Below, one piece after another: positions 1 to 4,592 of a stretch of DNA of 5,112 nucleotides. Origin of the DNA: Planctomycetota bacterium (GTDB taxonomy: Bacteria > Planctomycetota > UBA11346); contig SLQH01000161.1 of the NCBI GenBank assembly GCA_007131555.1, positions 1-5,112 on the forward strand, read 5' to 3'. The notes below the pieces were generated by a model that saw only the letters and a program-made list of their open reading frames with translations, was not told the origin of the DNA and did no database searches. Numbering within the stretch: the stretch's first letter is position 1; each line of letters begins with the position of its first letter. A program made the translations under genes and the position numbers.

Positions 1-1
1 C

Positions 2-2101
2 CGGCCCCCGCCGCCCCTGGCCGAGGCCCTGCGCGCCGCCCTGAGCGGCTGTCGGGTCGGCAACATCCCGGCCCCTGGGCTGCACTTCCTCCACCTGGGC
101 ACCGGCAGCGAACTGCTGGCCCACCTGGCCGCCCCCTGGCATGGGCATCTGCAAGCCCGCCAGTTGAGCGCCTGCGGCCCGGCCGTGGCCAGCGATGCCC
201 TGGTGGTTGACAGCCTGTTGGAACCCGGCGCCCGGGTGGGCTCGGGCAGCCTGGTGGCCATGAGCCGTCTCGGATCGCGGGTCCGCCTGGGCCGCCGCTG
301 CGTGGTCCAGGGGGTGGATGCCCACGATGAAGCCCTCACCCTGCCCGATCACCACGCCCTGTGGCAGGTGGCCATGCCGCCCCCCGGCGCCGCCTCAGCC
401 TCGGACATCCATTGGGTCAGCGTCTGGTGCGGCGTTGATGACAACCCCAAGCTCTGCGACGACCAGGCCACCCTCGGCAACGCCTCCCTGACCGACTGGT
501 GCCGGCAACGGGGCATCGAGCCCGCCGACCTGTGGCCCGATGGCGAGCCCCACTGCCTGTGGACGGCCCGCCTCTACCCGGCCAGCCCCGGCCGCCCCAG
601 CCTCGGCTTGGTCGACTGGATGCAGTCTTGCCCCAGCCAGTTCACCAGCGCCGCCCGGGCCCTGTGGCGGGCCGCGCCCCGCTACAGCCTGGCCCAGTTG
701 GCCGGCGGCTTCGACCCCTCGGCCATGCTCAGCGCCGCCGCCGCCCGCCAGGATCGGGTCATCCTCGCCACCCTGGGGCAGGTGGCCGCCCAGGCCCTGG
801 ACCGCCACGCCGGGTCCCTGGCGGGCGACTTGTCGGCCGGTCAGCGCCCTGGCCTGCTGTCCCTGGCCACCCAGCTGCCAGCCGATGCCCCGGTCCCCCA
901 GGAACGCTGGCACTGGCTCCAGGCCGAACTCCTCTCTGCCGCCGGAGCCGACCAGCCGGCCCAGGCCGCCCGCACCCGCGCCTGGGCGGCCATCCATCGC
1001 CGGGTCAGCGAGGCCCTGCCGCAGCTGCCGGCCCTGCACCTGCCCGACCCCAAGCCCCAGGCCCCCGCCAGCGGCACCAGCAGCTGCGGTGCCCGCCTAG
1101 ACCTCGCCGGCGGCTGGACCGACACCCCGCCCATGTGCCTGGATGCCCCGGCTGCCGTCTGCACCCTCAGCGTGCATCTGGCCACAGCCGGCGCCGCCAG
1201 CCCCCAGGCCCCCGTCCAGGCCACCGCCACTGTCACCCCACAGCCGGGCCTCACCCTGGCCTACCCCAATCATCCCAGCCTGGCCCCGGTCAGCCTGGAA
1301 ACCCTCCCCGACCCCCAGGACATCAGCCTCAGCGACCCCTACGCCCTGCCCAAGGCCGTCTGCCTGGCCTGCGGACTGCGCCTCGGCCCTGGCCTGCCCG
1401 GCCTGCACCTGCACGCCCACAGCGCCTTGCCCCAGGGCAGCGGCCTGGGCGGCTCCAGCATCCTCGCCGCCGCCTGCGTCCAGGCCCTGGCCCGCTGCTG
1501 CCAGGCCGCCGATGACCCGGCCAGCATCAGCCGCCGGGTCCTCCTGGTCGAGCAGATCCTCAGCACCGGCGGCGGCTGGCAGGACCAGCTGGGCGGCCTG
1601 ATCCCCGGCGCCACCCTCCTCAGCAGCCTGCCCCGCGCCCCGCTGGATATCGCCATCGAGCCCATCCCCCTGGCCGCCGACACCCTGACCGCCCTCAAGC
1701 GCCGCCTGCTGGTCATCAACACCGGCATCACCCGCCTGGCCAAGAACGTCTTGCAGCGCGTGGTTGGCGGCTACCTCTCCCGCCGACACGGCAGCCTCCG
1801 CAGCCTGTCCCAACTGGCCGCCATCGCCACCCAGGCCCGCGATTGCCTCGCCCAAGGCGACCTCAACGGCCTCGGCCACAGCCTCAGCGAGGCCTGGCAG
1901 CTCAACCAGGCCCTGGACCCGCACTGCTCCAACCCCGCAGTAGACGCCCGCTTCGCCGGCCTGCCGGGGCACTGGAAGCTGACCGGGGCTGGGGGGGGTG
2001 GGTTCGCCATCTGGCTCATCCCCCAGGACCTCAGCCCCCAGGCCGCCCACGCGGCCGCCCGCAAGCGCGGCCTTGAACCTGTCCCCTGGGAGTTGGCGTG
2101 A
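2..2101 (+). CDS. fkp: Bifunctional L-fucokinase / L-fucose-1-phosphate guanylyltransferase (Fkp type), 5'-truncated by the window edge
   Basis: The product should phosphorylate L-fucose and transfer GMP to give GDP-L-fucose, the cytoplasmic donor for fucosylated surface glycans (the salvage route). The frame is open from base 2, giving 699 visible residues. Bacteroides Fkp has about 950, so roughly 250 N-terminal residues, including most of the guanylyltransferase domain, are probably missing. Visible parts in order: HLGTGSELL (residues 31-39), typical of the pyrophosphorylase half; a stretch with hexapeptide-like beta-helix character (about 65-105); GHMP-kinase motif 1, RLDLAGGWTDTPP (365-377), diagnostic for fucokinase and related sugar kinases; the glycine-rich ATP loop LPQGSGLGGSS (476-486); and GHMP motif 3, KLTGAGGGGFAIW (659-671). 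All three kinase motifs are intact. Codon use is extremely GC-rich, unlike the genes to its right. A TTG at 164 is internal, not the start. A related GHMP sugar-1-kinase is the alternative, but the HLGT segment favours Fkp. Confidence 0.9.
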   Translation, partial: RPPPPLAEALRAALSGCRVGNIPAPGLHFLHLGTGSELLAHLAAPWHGHLQARQLSACGPAVASDALVVDSLLEPGARVGSGSLVAMSRLGSRVRLGRRCVVQGVDAHDEALTLPDHHALWQVAMPPPGAASASDIHWVSVWCGVDDNPKLCDDQATLGNASLTDWCRQRGIEPADLWPDGEPHCLWTARLYPASPGRPSLGLVDWMQSCPSQFTSAARALWRAAPRYSLAQLAGGFDPSAMLSAAAARQDRVILATLGQVAAQALDRHAGSLAGDLSAGQRPGLLSLATQLPADAPVPQERWHWLQAELLSAAGADQPAQAARTRAWAAIHRRVSEALPQLPALHLPDPKPQAPASGTSSCGARLDLAGGWTDTPPMCLDAPAAVCTLSVHLATAGAASPQAPVQATATVTPQPGLTLAYPNHPSLAPVSLETLPDPQDISLSDPYALPKAVCLACGLRLGPGLPGLHLHAHSALPQGSGLGGSSILAAACVQALARCCQAADDPASISRRVLLVEQILSTGGGWQDQLGGLIPGATLLSSLPRAPLDIAIEPIPLAADTLTALKRRLLVINTGITRLAKNVLQRVVGGYLSRRHGSLRSLSQLAAIATQARDCLAQGDLNGLGHSLSEAWQLNQALDPHCSNPAVDARFAGLPGHWKLTGAGGGGFAIWLIPQDLSPQAAHAAARKRGLEPVPWELA

Positions 2102-2178
2102 TCGGGCTGTGGCCAGGCCGAGATCACGCGGGCCGTCACTGCGAACAAACACCCCCAAAACCGCGCCCCATGAGCCCC

Positions 2179-2206
2179 CCTGGGAAAGGCGAGCTCCTGC
2201 TCGCCT
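2179..2206. repeat. REP-like hairpin repeat, copy 1
   Basis: The 8-bp arms AGGCGAGC (2187-2194) and GCTCGCCT (2199-2206) form a perfect stem around a 4-nt loop. CCTGGGA lies just upstream at 2179-2185. The order CCTGGGA, five variable bases, GAGCTCC, one variable base, GCTCG recurs inside the MITE-like element at 3668-3692, with 20 of 25 bases identical. It lies 78 bases after the fucokinase stop and could stabilise or end that transcript, but no T-tract follows. A ten-base piece, GAGCTCCTGC, recurs at 3041-3050. Confidence 0.6.
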
Positions 2207-2248
2207 AGGAGTCTGTAAGGGATAGCGACCGAGCACAAGCGCAGGGCA

Positions 2249-2309
2249 TTTTCGAGACACGATTTCGTCGAAAACCGCAGCCATAGCCGTAGCTATGGTG
2301 AGGATTTCG
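2249..2309. repeat. Two competing inverted repeats
   Basis: Hairpin A pairs TTTTCGA (2249-2255) with TCGAAAA (2268-2274). Hairpin B has a perfect core, CCATAGC (2281-2287) and GCTATGG (2292-2298) around CGTA. It is extended by CC/GG (2275-2276 with 2302-2303) and CGAAA/TTTCG (2269-2273 with 2305-2309), with internal mismatches. Bases 2269-2273 are used by both, so the two folds exclude each other. This is most likely part of a dispersed non-coding repeat. An attenuator role is conceivable but unsupported. Confidence 0.55.
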
Positions 2310-2319
2310 GCGGTGCGGG

Positions 2320-2340
2320 CTTTGCGCTCTTTGCGTGAGA
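2320..2340. repeat. CTTTGCG...GCGTGAGA dispersed repeat, copy 1
   Basis: This 21-base segment matches 3166-3186 with two mismatches. The motif is familiar from many bacterial genomes as a non-coding dispersed repeat, but that is recollection, not a search. It lies upstream of the antitoxin/PIN module, and its second copy lies downstream of that module. Confidence 0.5.
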
Positions 2341-2348
2341 AAGCTGCC

Positions 2349-2376
2349 TTGCCGTGCTGGCAAAAACAGTTAAGAT
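2349..2376 (+). promoter_or_regulatory. Possible sigma-70-like promoter for the antitoxin/PIN operon
   Basis: TTGCCG (2349-2354) and TAAGAT (2371-2376) are separated by 16 bases, and each matches 4 of 6 consensus positions. The AT-rich run from 2361 to 2388 contrasts with the GC-rich surroundings and leads into a good ribosome site. TTGCC/GGCAA (2349-2353 with 2359-2363) also forms a small inverted repeat across the -35 region. Confidence 0.35.
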
Positions 2377-2383
2377 ATAGATA

Positions 2384-2406
2384 AATCTGAGTAGTTGCGA
2401 ATCTGA
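2384..2406 (+). promoter_or_regulatory. Direct repeat AATCTGA, possible autoregulatory operator
   Basis: AATCTGA occurs at 2384-2390 and again at 2400-2406, starts 16 bases apart. Both lie between the candidate -10 box and the antitoxin start codon. Type II antitoxins commonly repress their own promoter through repeats placed like this. The repeat is short and could be chance. Confidence 0.25.
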
Positions 2407-2412
2407 AAGGAG
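2406..2412 (+). promoter_or_regulatory. Ribosome binding site AAAGGAG for the antitoxin gene
   Basis: AAAGGAG is a near-perfect Shine-Dalgarno sequence with 7 bases to the ATG at 2420. It is the strongest such site in the window and fixes the antitoxin start. Confidence 0.8.
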
Positions 2413-2419
2413 TGCGGAC

Positions 2420-2626
2420 ATGCAAGCCATTGAATGTGATGCCATCGTGCACGACGGCTGTATTGCGGTGCCCGCAAACATTGAAGGTCGCAGGGTGCGC
2501 CTGTTAGTGTTGGCAGACGACGACCCCGTCGCAGATCGTAAGGCGGCGCTGCGCAGGGCCCTTGAGCACCGCGACACGGTTCCCGGCTTTGTTCCCATGA
2601 CCCGCGATGAGGCCAACCAACGGTGA
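2420..2626 (+). CDS. Small AbrB-like antitoxin paired with a PIN toxin
   Basis: The 68-residue product is probably the labile antitoxin of a VapBC-like pair. It would bind and inhibit the PIN ribonuclease encoded next and repress the operon. The N-terminal part (AIVHDGCIAVP, residues 8-18, then RRVRLLVL at 24-31) has the short beta-strand pattern with DGxIxVP seen in SpoVT/AbrB-like swapped-hairpin antitoxins. A charged helical segment follows (about 38-50). The C-terminal tail (MTRDEANQR) is where such antitoxins usually contact the toxin. The ATG is set by an AAAGGAG site 7 bases upstream. The stop overlaps the GTG start of the PIN gene (GTGA, 2623-2626), so the two are translationally coupled. 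The family is inferred from pattern, size and position; I do not recognise a specific named family. Confidence 0.7.
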   Translation: MQAIECDAIVHDGCIAVPANIEGRRVRLLVLADDDPVADRKAALRRALEHRDTVPGFVPMTRDEANQR

Positions 2627-3040
2627 AGGGGCGTGTATTTATCGATAGTAATATATGGCTGTATGCTAAACTTGATGGCCAGGATCCCGGCAAAAGTGCG
2701 CGTGCTAGGGCCTGTTTGCTAGAGCCTGATGAACTCGTTATTTCAAGTCAAATCGCCCTGGAAGTAGGTCATAACCTTCTCAAAAAAAGGCAGGCTTCCA
2801 GAGGCCCGAGTCTGTCTCCATTTGTCGGACCTATTGGATGCTTGTGAGCTCATTGCCATAGATCGCAATGTGATCCTCACTGCCTCAGAGATTCGATCTG
2901 CGTACTCCTGTTCATACTGGGATAGCACCGTTCTCGCAGCAGCCCTGCTATCTAATTGCAACGAACTGTGGAGCGAAGATCTCCAACACGGCCAAATCAT
3001 CGACGGCCGTTTGCGCATTGTCAATCCTCTGGTCGGTTAA
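2623..3040 (+). pseudogene. PIN-domain (VapC-like) toxin gene, frameshifted in an A7 run
   Basis: PIN-domain toxins are Mg-dependent ribonucleases that cut tRNA, rRNA or mRNA when the antitoxin is lost. The first frame (GTG 2623 to TGA 2847, 74 residues) starts with VFIDSNIWLYA and contains ALEVGHNLL, then ends in unrelated sequence. The second half of the domain continues in the next frame up to TAA at 3038-3040 (YWDSTVLAAALL, then WSEDL). The switch falls at seven A at 2782-2788. With six A the frame would read LLKKGRLPEARVCLHLSDLL and give one 138-residue protein of normal VapC size. In that protein all four expected acidic residues are present (D8, E47, D100, D119). The damage therefore looks recent, or it is a sequencing error or a slippage-controlled gene. 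As written, the 74-residue product lacks the last two catalytic acids and should be inactive. GTG overlaps the antitoxin stop, with a weak TGAGG site 10 bases upstream. Confidence 0.85.
2782..2788 (+). other. A7 homopolymer at the frameshift point
   Basis: The run of seven A follows codon CTC of the PIN gene. Removing one A joins the two halves of the domain exactly. Such runs are prone to replication slippage, RNA polymerase slippage and sequencing error. Confidence 0.8.
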
Positions 3041-3053
3041 GAGCTCCTGCCTT

Positions 3054-3069
3054 GCCGCCCGCAGGGCCT
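3054..3069. repeat. 16-base direct repeat, copy 1
   Basis: GCCGCCCGCAGGGCCT occurs exactly here and again at 3201-3216, 147 bases apart. Each copy is followed after a variable gap by the ACCAAGTCC...GATGT repeat, so the two form parts of one duplicated unit. Confidence 0.7.
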
Positions 3070-3138
3070 TCCTTGGGGGGCACGGGGGGGCGACTGGCGC
3101 AGGTCGCATACAATCGGACTTGTCCGATGCGACCGGAG

Positions 3139-3174
3139 CCACCAAGTCCCACCGATGTAAAAAGTCTTTGCGCC
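3139..3174. repeat. Imperfect repeat CCACCAAGTCC...GATGT...GCGCC, copy 1
   Basis: This 36-base segment aligns with 3221-3255 with one indel and a few substitutions. Both copies begin CCACCAAGTCC, contain CCGATGT, and end GCGCC. Confidence 0.65.
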
Positions 3175-3186
3175 CTCTGCGTGAGA
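3166..3186. repeat. CTTTGCG...GCGTGAGA dispersed repeat, copy 2
   Basis: It matches 2320-2340 at 19 of 21 bases in the same orientation. It overlaps the end of the first CCACCAAGTCC repeat, suggesting these pieces belong to one larger composite repeat. Confidence 0.5.
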
Positions 3187-3200
3187 CCCTCTTCTACCTC

Positions 3201-3255
3201 GCCGCCCGCAGGGCCTCCAACCACCAAGTCCTCCGATGTGAAAGGTCTTGGCGCC
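3201..3255. repeat. Second copy of the 16-base repeat joined to the CCACCAAGTCC repeat
   Basis: Here the exact 16-mer (3201-3216) and the CCACCAAGTCC...GCGCC segment (3221-3255) are only four bases apart. In the first copy they are separated by about 70 bases that include the G6 and G7 runs. This copy looks like a deleted version of the first, or the first like an expanded one. Confidence 0.65.
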
Positions 3256-3317
3256 GCGCTGGGTCGCCCTGCTTTCTCGCCCGATTTGATGTTGTACTTT
3301 TGTCTGGAGTGCTTTGA

Positions 3318-3623
3318 ATGCTCCCCATAGTTATGGAAGTCGTTGACATTTCCTCTGGTCCTAGCGAACGGCAGCACCTGGCCTTGATCCACAATCCCGA
3401 TTCACTGCCCGATGCCCTGCGCACCCCGCGTGAAGAATTTGAGCGCCAAGCCAGGCTAATTCTCGCCCTGCGCCTCTTTGAGCTGGGAAGGGTTGACCGT
3501 GGCCAAGCAGCGATGATGGCGAGCGTGAATCGCGTCGACTTTCTCCTAGAGGCTGGCCGCAACCGCACAGAGGTCATGATGCCAGATCCATCAAAACTTG
3601 CCGCGGATGTCGATGACCGCTGA
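3318..3623 (+). CDS. UPF0175-family antitoxin-like protein without a visible partner
   Basis: The 101-residue product matches the UPF0175 pattern. There is a helical run EFERQARLILALRLFELGRV (residues 40-59), then a helix-turn-helix-like segment GQAAMMASVNRVDFLLEAGR (62-81), and an acidic tail PDPSKLAADV (89-98). Family members are thought to be DNA-binding antitoxins, often beside a DUF3368 PIN-like toxin. A second ATG at 3333 is possible, but GGAG (3306-3309) sits 8 bases before the ATG at 3318, so I prefer that start. No toxin gene follows: 25 bases after the stop a MITE-like element begins, and the next gene is a nucleotidyltransferase. The protein is probably an orphan antitoxin left after partner loss. 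It could still be a free regulator or act on a toxin encoded elsewhere. Confidence 0.75.
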   Translation: MLPIVMEVVDISSGPSERQHLALIHNPDSLPDALRTPREEFERQARLILALRLFELGRVDRGQAAMMASVNRVDFLLEAGRNRTEVMMPDPSKLAADVDDR

Positions 3624-3647
3624 AGTCGATACCCTGATCTACAATAT

Positions 3648-3754
3648 GGCACCTCTAAAAACTCACCCCTGGGAGCGCTGAGCTCCAGCTCGGCATTGAT
3701 AACAAACGACTTGCGCAGCAAGTCCACCTTTTTCGGTGAGTTTTTAGAGGTGCC
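3648..3754. mobile_element. 107-bp MITE-like element with perfect 20-bp terminal inverted repeats
   Basis: The left end (3648-3667, beginning GGCACCTCTAAAAACTC) and the right end (3735-3754) are perfect reverse complements over 20 bases. CAATA occurs just outside both ends (3642-3646 and 3755-3759). Counting the flanking six bases, CAATAT and CAATAG match at five positions, consistent with a target duplication. The interior has no gene. It holds a GAGCT/AGCTC hairpin with CCTGGGA upstream (3668-3694) and a second hairpin, GACTTGC/GCAAGTC (3708-3714 with 3718-3724). Size, termini and lack of coding fit a non-autonomous element mobilised by a transposase encoded elsewhere. The whole element could alternatively act as a bidirectional terminator, since paired ends bring A5 and T5 runs together. 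Confidence 0.8.
3668..3694. repeat. REP-like hairpin repeat, copy 2, inside the MITE-like element
   Basis: CCTGGGA (3668-3674) is followed by arms GCTGAGCT (3677-3684) and AGCTCGGC (3687-3694), which pair with one G-T wobble. It shares 20 of 25 aligned bases with 2179-2203. The stem differs between the copies but still pairs in each, suggesting the structure is kept. Confidence 0.6.
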
Positions 3755-3817
3755 CAATAGTGACCCAAACTGACTCTTCCTTCCCTGATGTTCCCCAAGC
3801 GATAAGCTCAATCTGTT

Positions 3818-4204
3818 ATGACGCACTCTCCATTCACCTCACCGCTTGGCAATCCAGCCACCACCAACAGCCCTACGCCCCCCAGTACTGCTGAGACCCT
3901 TGCCCAGGCGCTACCACGTATTTTGGCAGTGGTGCGCCCCTACGCGATCATGGTATTCGGTAGCCGGGCCCGTGGTGACAACGCCCCAGACGCCGACTTG
4001 GATCTCTTGATAGTACTTGAGGAGCCAGCTGCCGATCCCTGGCGCATGGCCGCCGACATTCGGCGTGCCACTGGTGCCATTGGCATTGGCGTCGATATTC
4101 TCGTAACGGATCGTCAGCGCTGGGAAGATCACCGCCGTCTTGCTGGCAGCATCGAAGGCATGGCTGCCCGCGATGGCCGCATGGTAAACCTTGATGCTGC
4201 CTGA
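3818..4204 (+). CDS. MNT-type nucleotidyltransferase (antitoxin-like), no adjacent HEPN partner of its own
   Basis: The 128-residue product is a minimal DNA-polymerase-beta-fold nucleotidyltransferase. The signature GS (48-49) followed by DLD (D60, D62) lies in VFGSRARGDNAPDADLDLLI, and the third metal-binding Asp is D93 in GVDILV. MNT proteins of this size usually act as antitoxins that transfer AMP to a tyrosine of a HEPN ribonuclease toxin. Residues 2-24 form an unusual Ser/Thr/Pro-rich leader before the first helix. There is no clear ribosome site at this ATG, but later in-frame starts would cut into the core. The C-terminus (SIEGMAARDGRMV) resembles the end of other HEPN-paired MNTs. The expected HEPN gene does not follow; a hairpin and a second MNT gene do. 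It is either an orphan or shares the HEPN gene at 4589. Confidence 0.8.
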   Translation: MTHSPFTSPLGNPATTNSPTPPSTAETLAQALPRILAVVRPYAIMVFGSRARGDNAPDADLDLLIVLEEPAADPWRMAADIRRATGAIGIGVDILVTDRQRWEDHRRLAGSIEGMAARDGRMVNLDAA

Positions 4205-4213
4205 AACCTGCGT

Positions 4214-4237
4214 AAAAGGCCCGCTTTAGCGCCTTTT
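4214..4237. terminator. Bidirectional intrinsic-terminator-like hairpin between the two MNT genes
   Basis: AAAAGG (4214-4219) pairs with CCTTTT (4232-4237), and CGC (4222-4224) with GCG (4229-4231) around TTTA, with CC bulged on one side. The A-run and T-run lie on opposite sides, so it could end transcription from either direction. It starts nine bases after the first MNT stop and suggests the two MNT genes are separate units. The T-run is short, so termination may be partial. Confidence 0.5.
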
Positions 4238-4257
4238 CACCACCAATTTGCTGTCCT

Positions 4258-4261
4258 AGGA
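4258..4261 (+). promoter_or_regulatory. Ribosome binding site AGGA that favours the second ATG of the MNT gene
   Basis: AGGA lies only one base before the ATG at 4263 but seven bases before the in-frame ATG at 4269. Normal spacing therefore supports initiation at 4269. Confidence 0.5.
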
Positions 4262-4268
4262 TATGGTT

Positions 4269-4592
4269 ATGATCCACCACTTGGCTAGTCCTGCACCACA
4301 GTCGCAAACGCTCGCAAGGTGTTTGCAAGACCGTGCTCATCGGGCGGCTGCCGCATTGCGCGCGCGTTGGCCGGATGTCAGCGTTCGCCTCTTCGGGTCG
4401 GTGGCCAGGGGGAACTGTCACGCCCACAGCGATATTGACCTGGTCGTTTATAACCTTCCTGCTTCCGAGGTCCTGAGAGCATGGCAGACAGCCGAAGCGG
4501 CAGCCGGCACCGAAGCCATTGATGTGCTCCGCATTGAGGAATGCCCCCCAGCCTTGTGTCACGCCATTGAAGCCGAATCGTTGCCAGTATGA
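4269..4592 (+). CDS. MNT-type nucleotidyltransferase antitoxin of an MNT/HEPN pair
   Basis: The product is a minimal nucleotidyltransferase expected to inactivate the HEPN toxin encoded next by AMPylation. From the ATG at 4269 it has 107 residues. The ATG at 4263 would add two, but its ribosome site would be too close. The core is RLFGSVARGNCHAHSDIDLVV, with G43-S44, D55 and D57; the third Asp is D85 in EAIDVLRI. All catalytic positions are present, so it should be active. Its stop overlaps the start of the HEPN gene in ATGA (4589-4592), a strong sign of one operon with coupled translation and antitoxin made first. It resembles the MNT gene at 3818-4204 only around the motif, so the two are not a recent duplication. 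Confidence 0.85.
   Translation: MIHHLASPAPQSQTLARCLQDRAHRAAAALRARWPDVSVRLFGSVARGNCHAHSDIDLVVYNLPASEVLRAWQTAEAAAGTEAIDVLRIEECPPALCHAIEAESLPV

Larger units (their letters stand above)
2102..2419. other. Intergenic stretch of repeat-like hairpins, no gene
   Basis: No convincing coding region lies between the fucokinase gene and the antitoxin gene. The minus-strand frames open here are continuations of shadows of the fucokinase gene. The stretch is a mosaic. It holds a CCTGGGA/GAGCTCC hairpin repeat (2179-2206), two overlapping alternative hairpins (2249-2309), a CTTTGCG...GCGTGAGA repeat (2320-2340), and from about 2349 an AT-richer part with a possible promoter. No T-tract terminator follows the fucokinase stop codon. 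Confidence 0.7.
3041..3317. other. Intergenic stretch with duplicated repeat segments, no gene
   Basis: Between the PIN gene and the UPF0175 gene I see no coding region with a ribosome site or recognisable protein family. Open frames here only translate repeats. GAGCTCCTGC follows the PIN stop directly. Next come a 16-base direct repeat, G6 and G7 runs (3075-3080 and 3084-3090), a 35-36-base imperfect repeat pair, and a second CTTTGCG...GCGTGAGA copy. No clear promoter for the next gene was found. Confidence 0.65.

Noticed and set aside
164..166. TTG as the start of the fucokinase gene
   Set aside because: The frame is open back to base 2, and residues 31-39 before the TTG match the HLGT segment of the family. 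The real start is outside the window.
395..1254. Several long open frames on both strands within the fucokinase gene
   Set aside because: Their translations are Pro/Arg/Ala or Gly-rich with no family signature. They are typical shadows of a high-GC gene.
1097..2452. 451-codon open frame on the minus strand
   Set aside because: It lies mostly antisense to the fucokinase gene, has a low-complexity Gly/Ala/Gln-rich translation, and results from the extreme GC bias. It ends in repeat sequence.
2782..2790. Programmed -1 ribosomal frameshift at the A7 run
   Set aside because: The downstream half of the PIN domain is in the +1 frame relative to the first half, so a -1 slip would not join them. Loss of one A, or polymerase slippage, would.
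3084..3090. G6 and G7 runs as a phase-variable promoter for the UPF0175 gene
   Set aside because: The runs are over 220 bases upstream of the gene and no promoter elements with suitable spacing surround them.
2956..3330. Open frames of about 100-124 codons across the repeat region
   Set aside because: They translate the duplicated repeats, overlap the end of the PIN gene, and have no ribosome site or recognised family.
3194..3826. 210-codon open frame on the minus strand
   Set aside because: It is antisense to the UPF0175 gene and reads through the MITE-like element and repeats, so it is not a real gene.
3948..4562. 204-codon open frame on the minus strand
   Set aside because: It is antisense to both MNT genes and the intergenic hairpin, and has no family features.
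3818..4592. The two MNT genes as a recent tandem duplication
   Set aside because: Similarity is limited to the GS...DxD motif and general fold. N-termini, lengths and C-termini differ.
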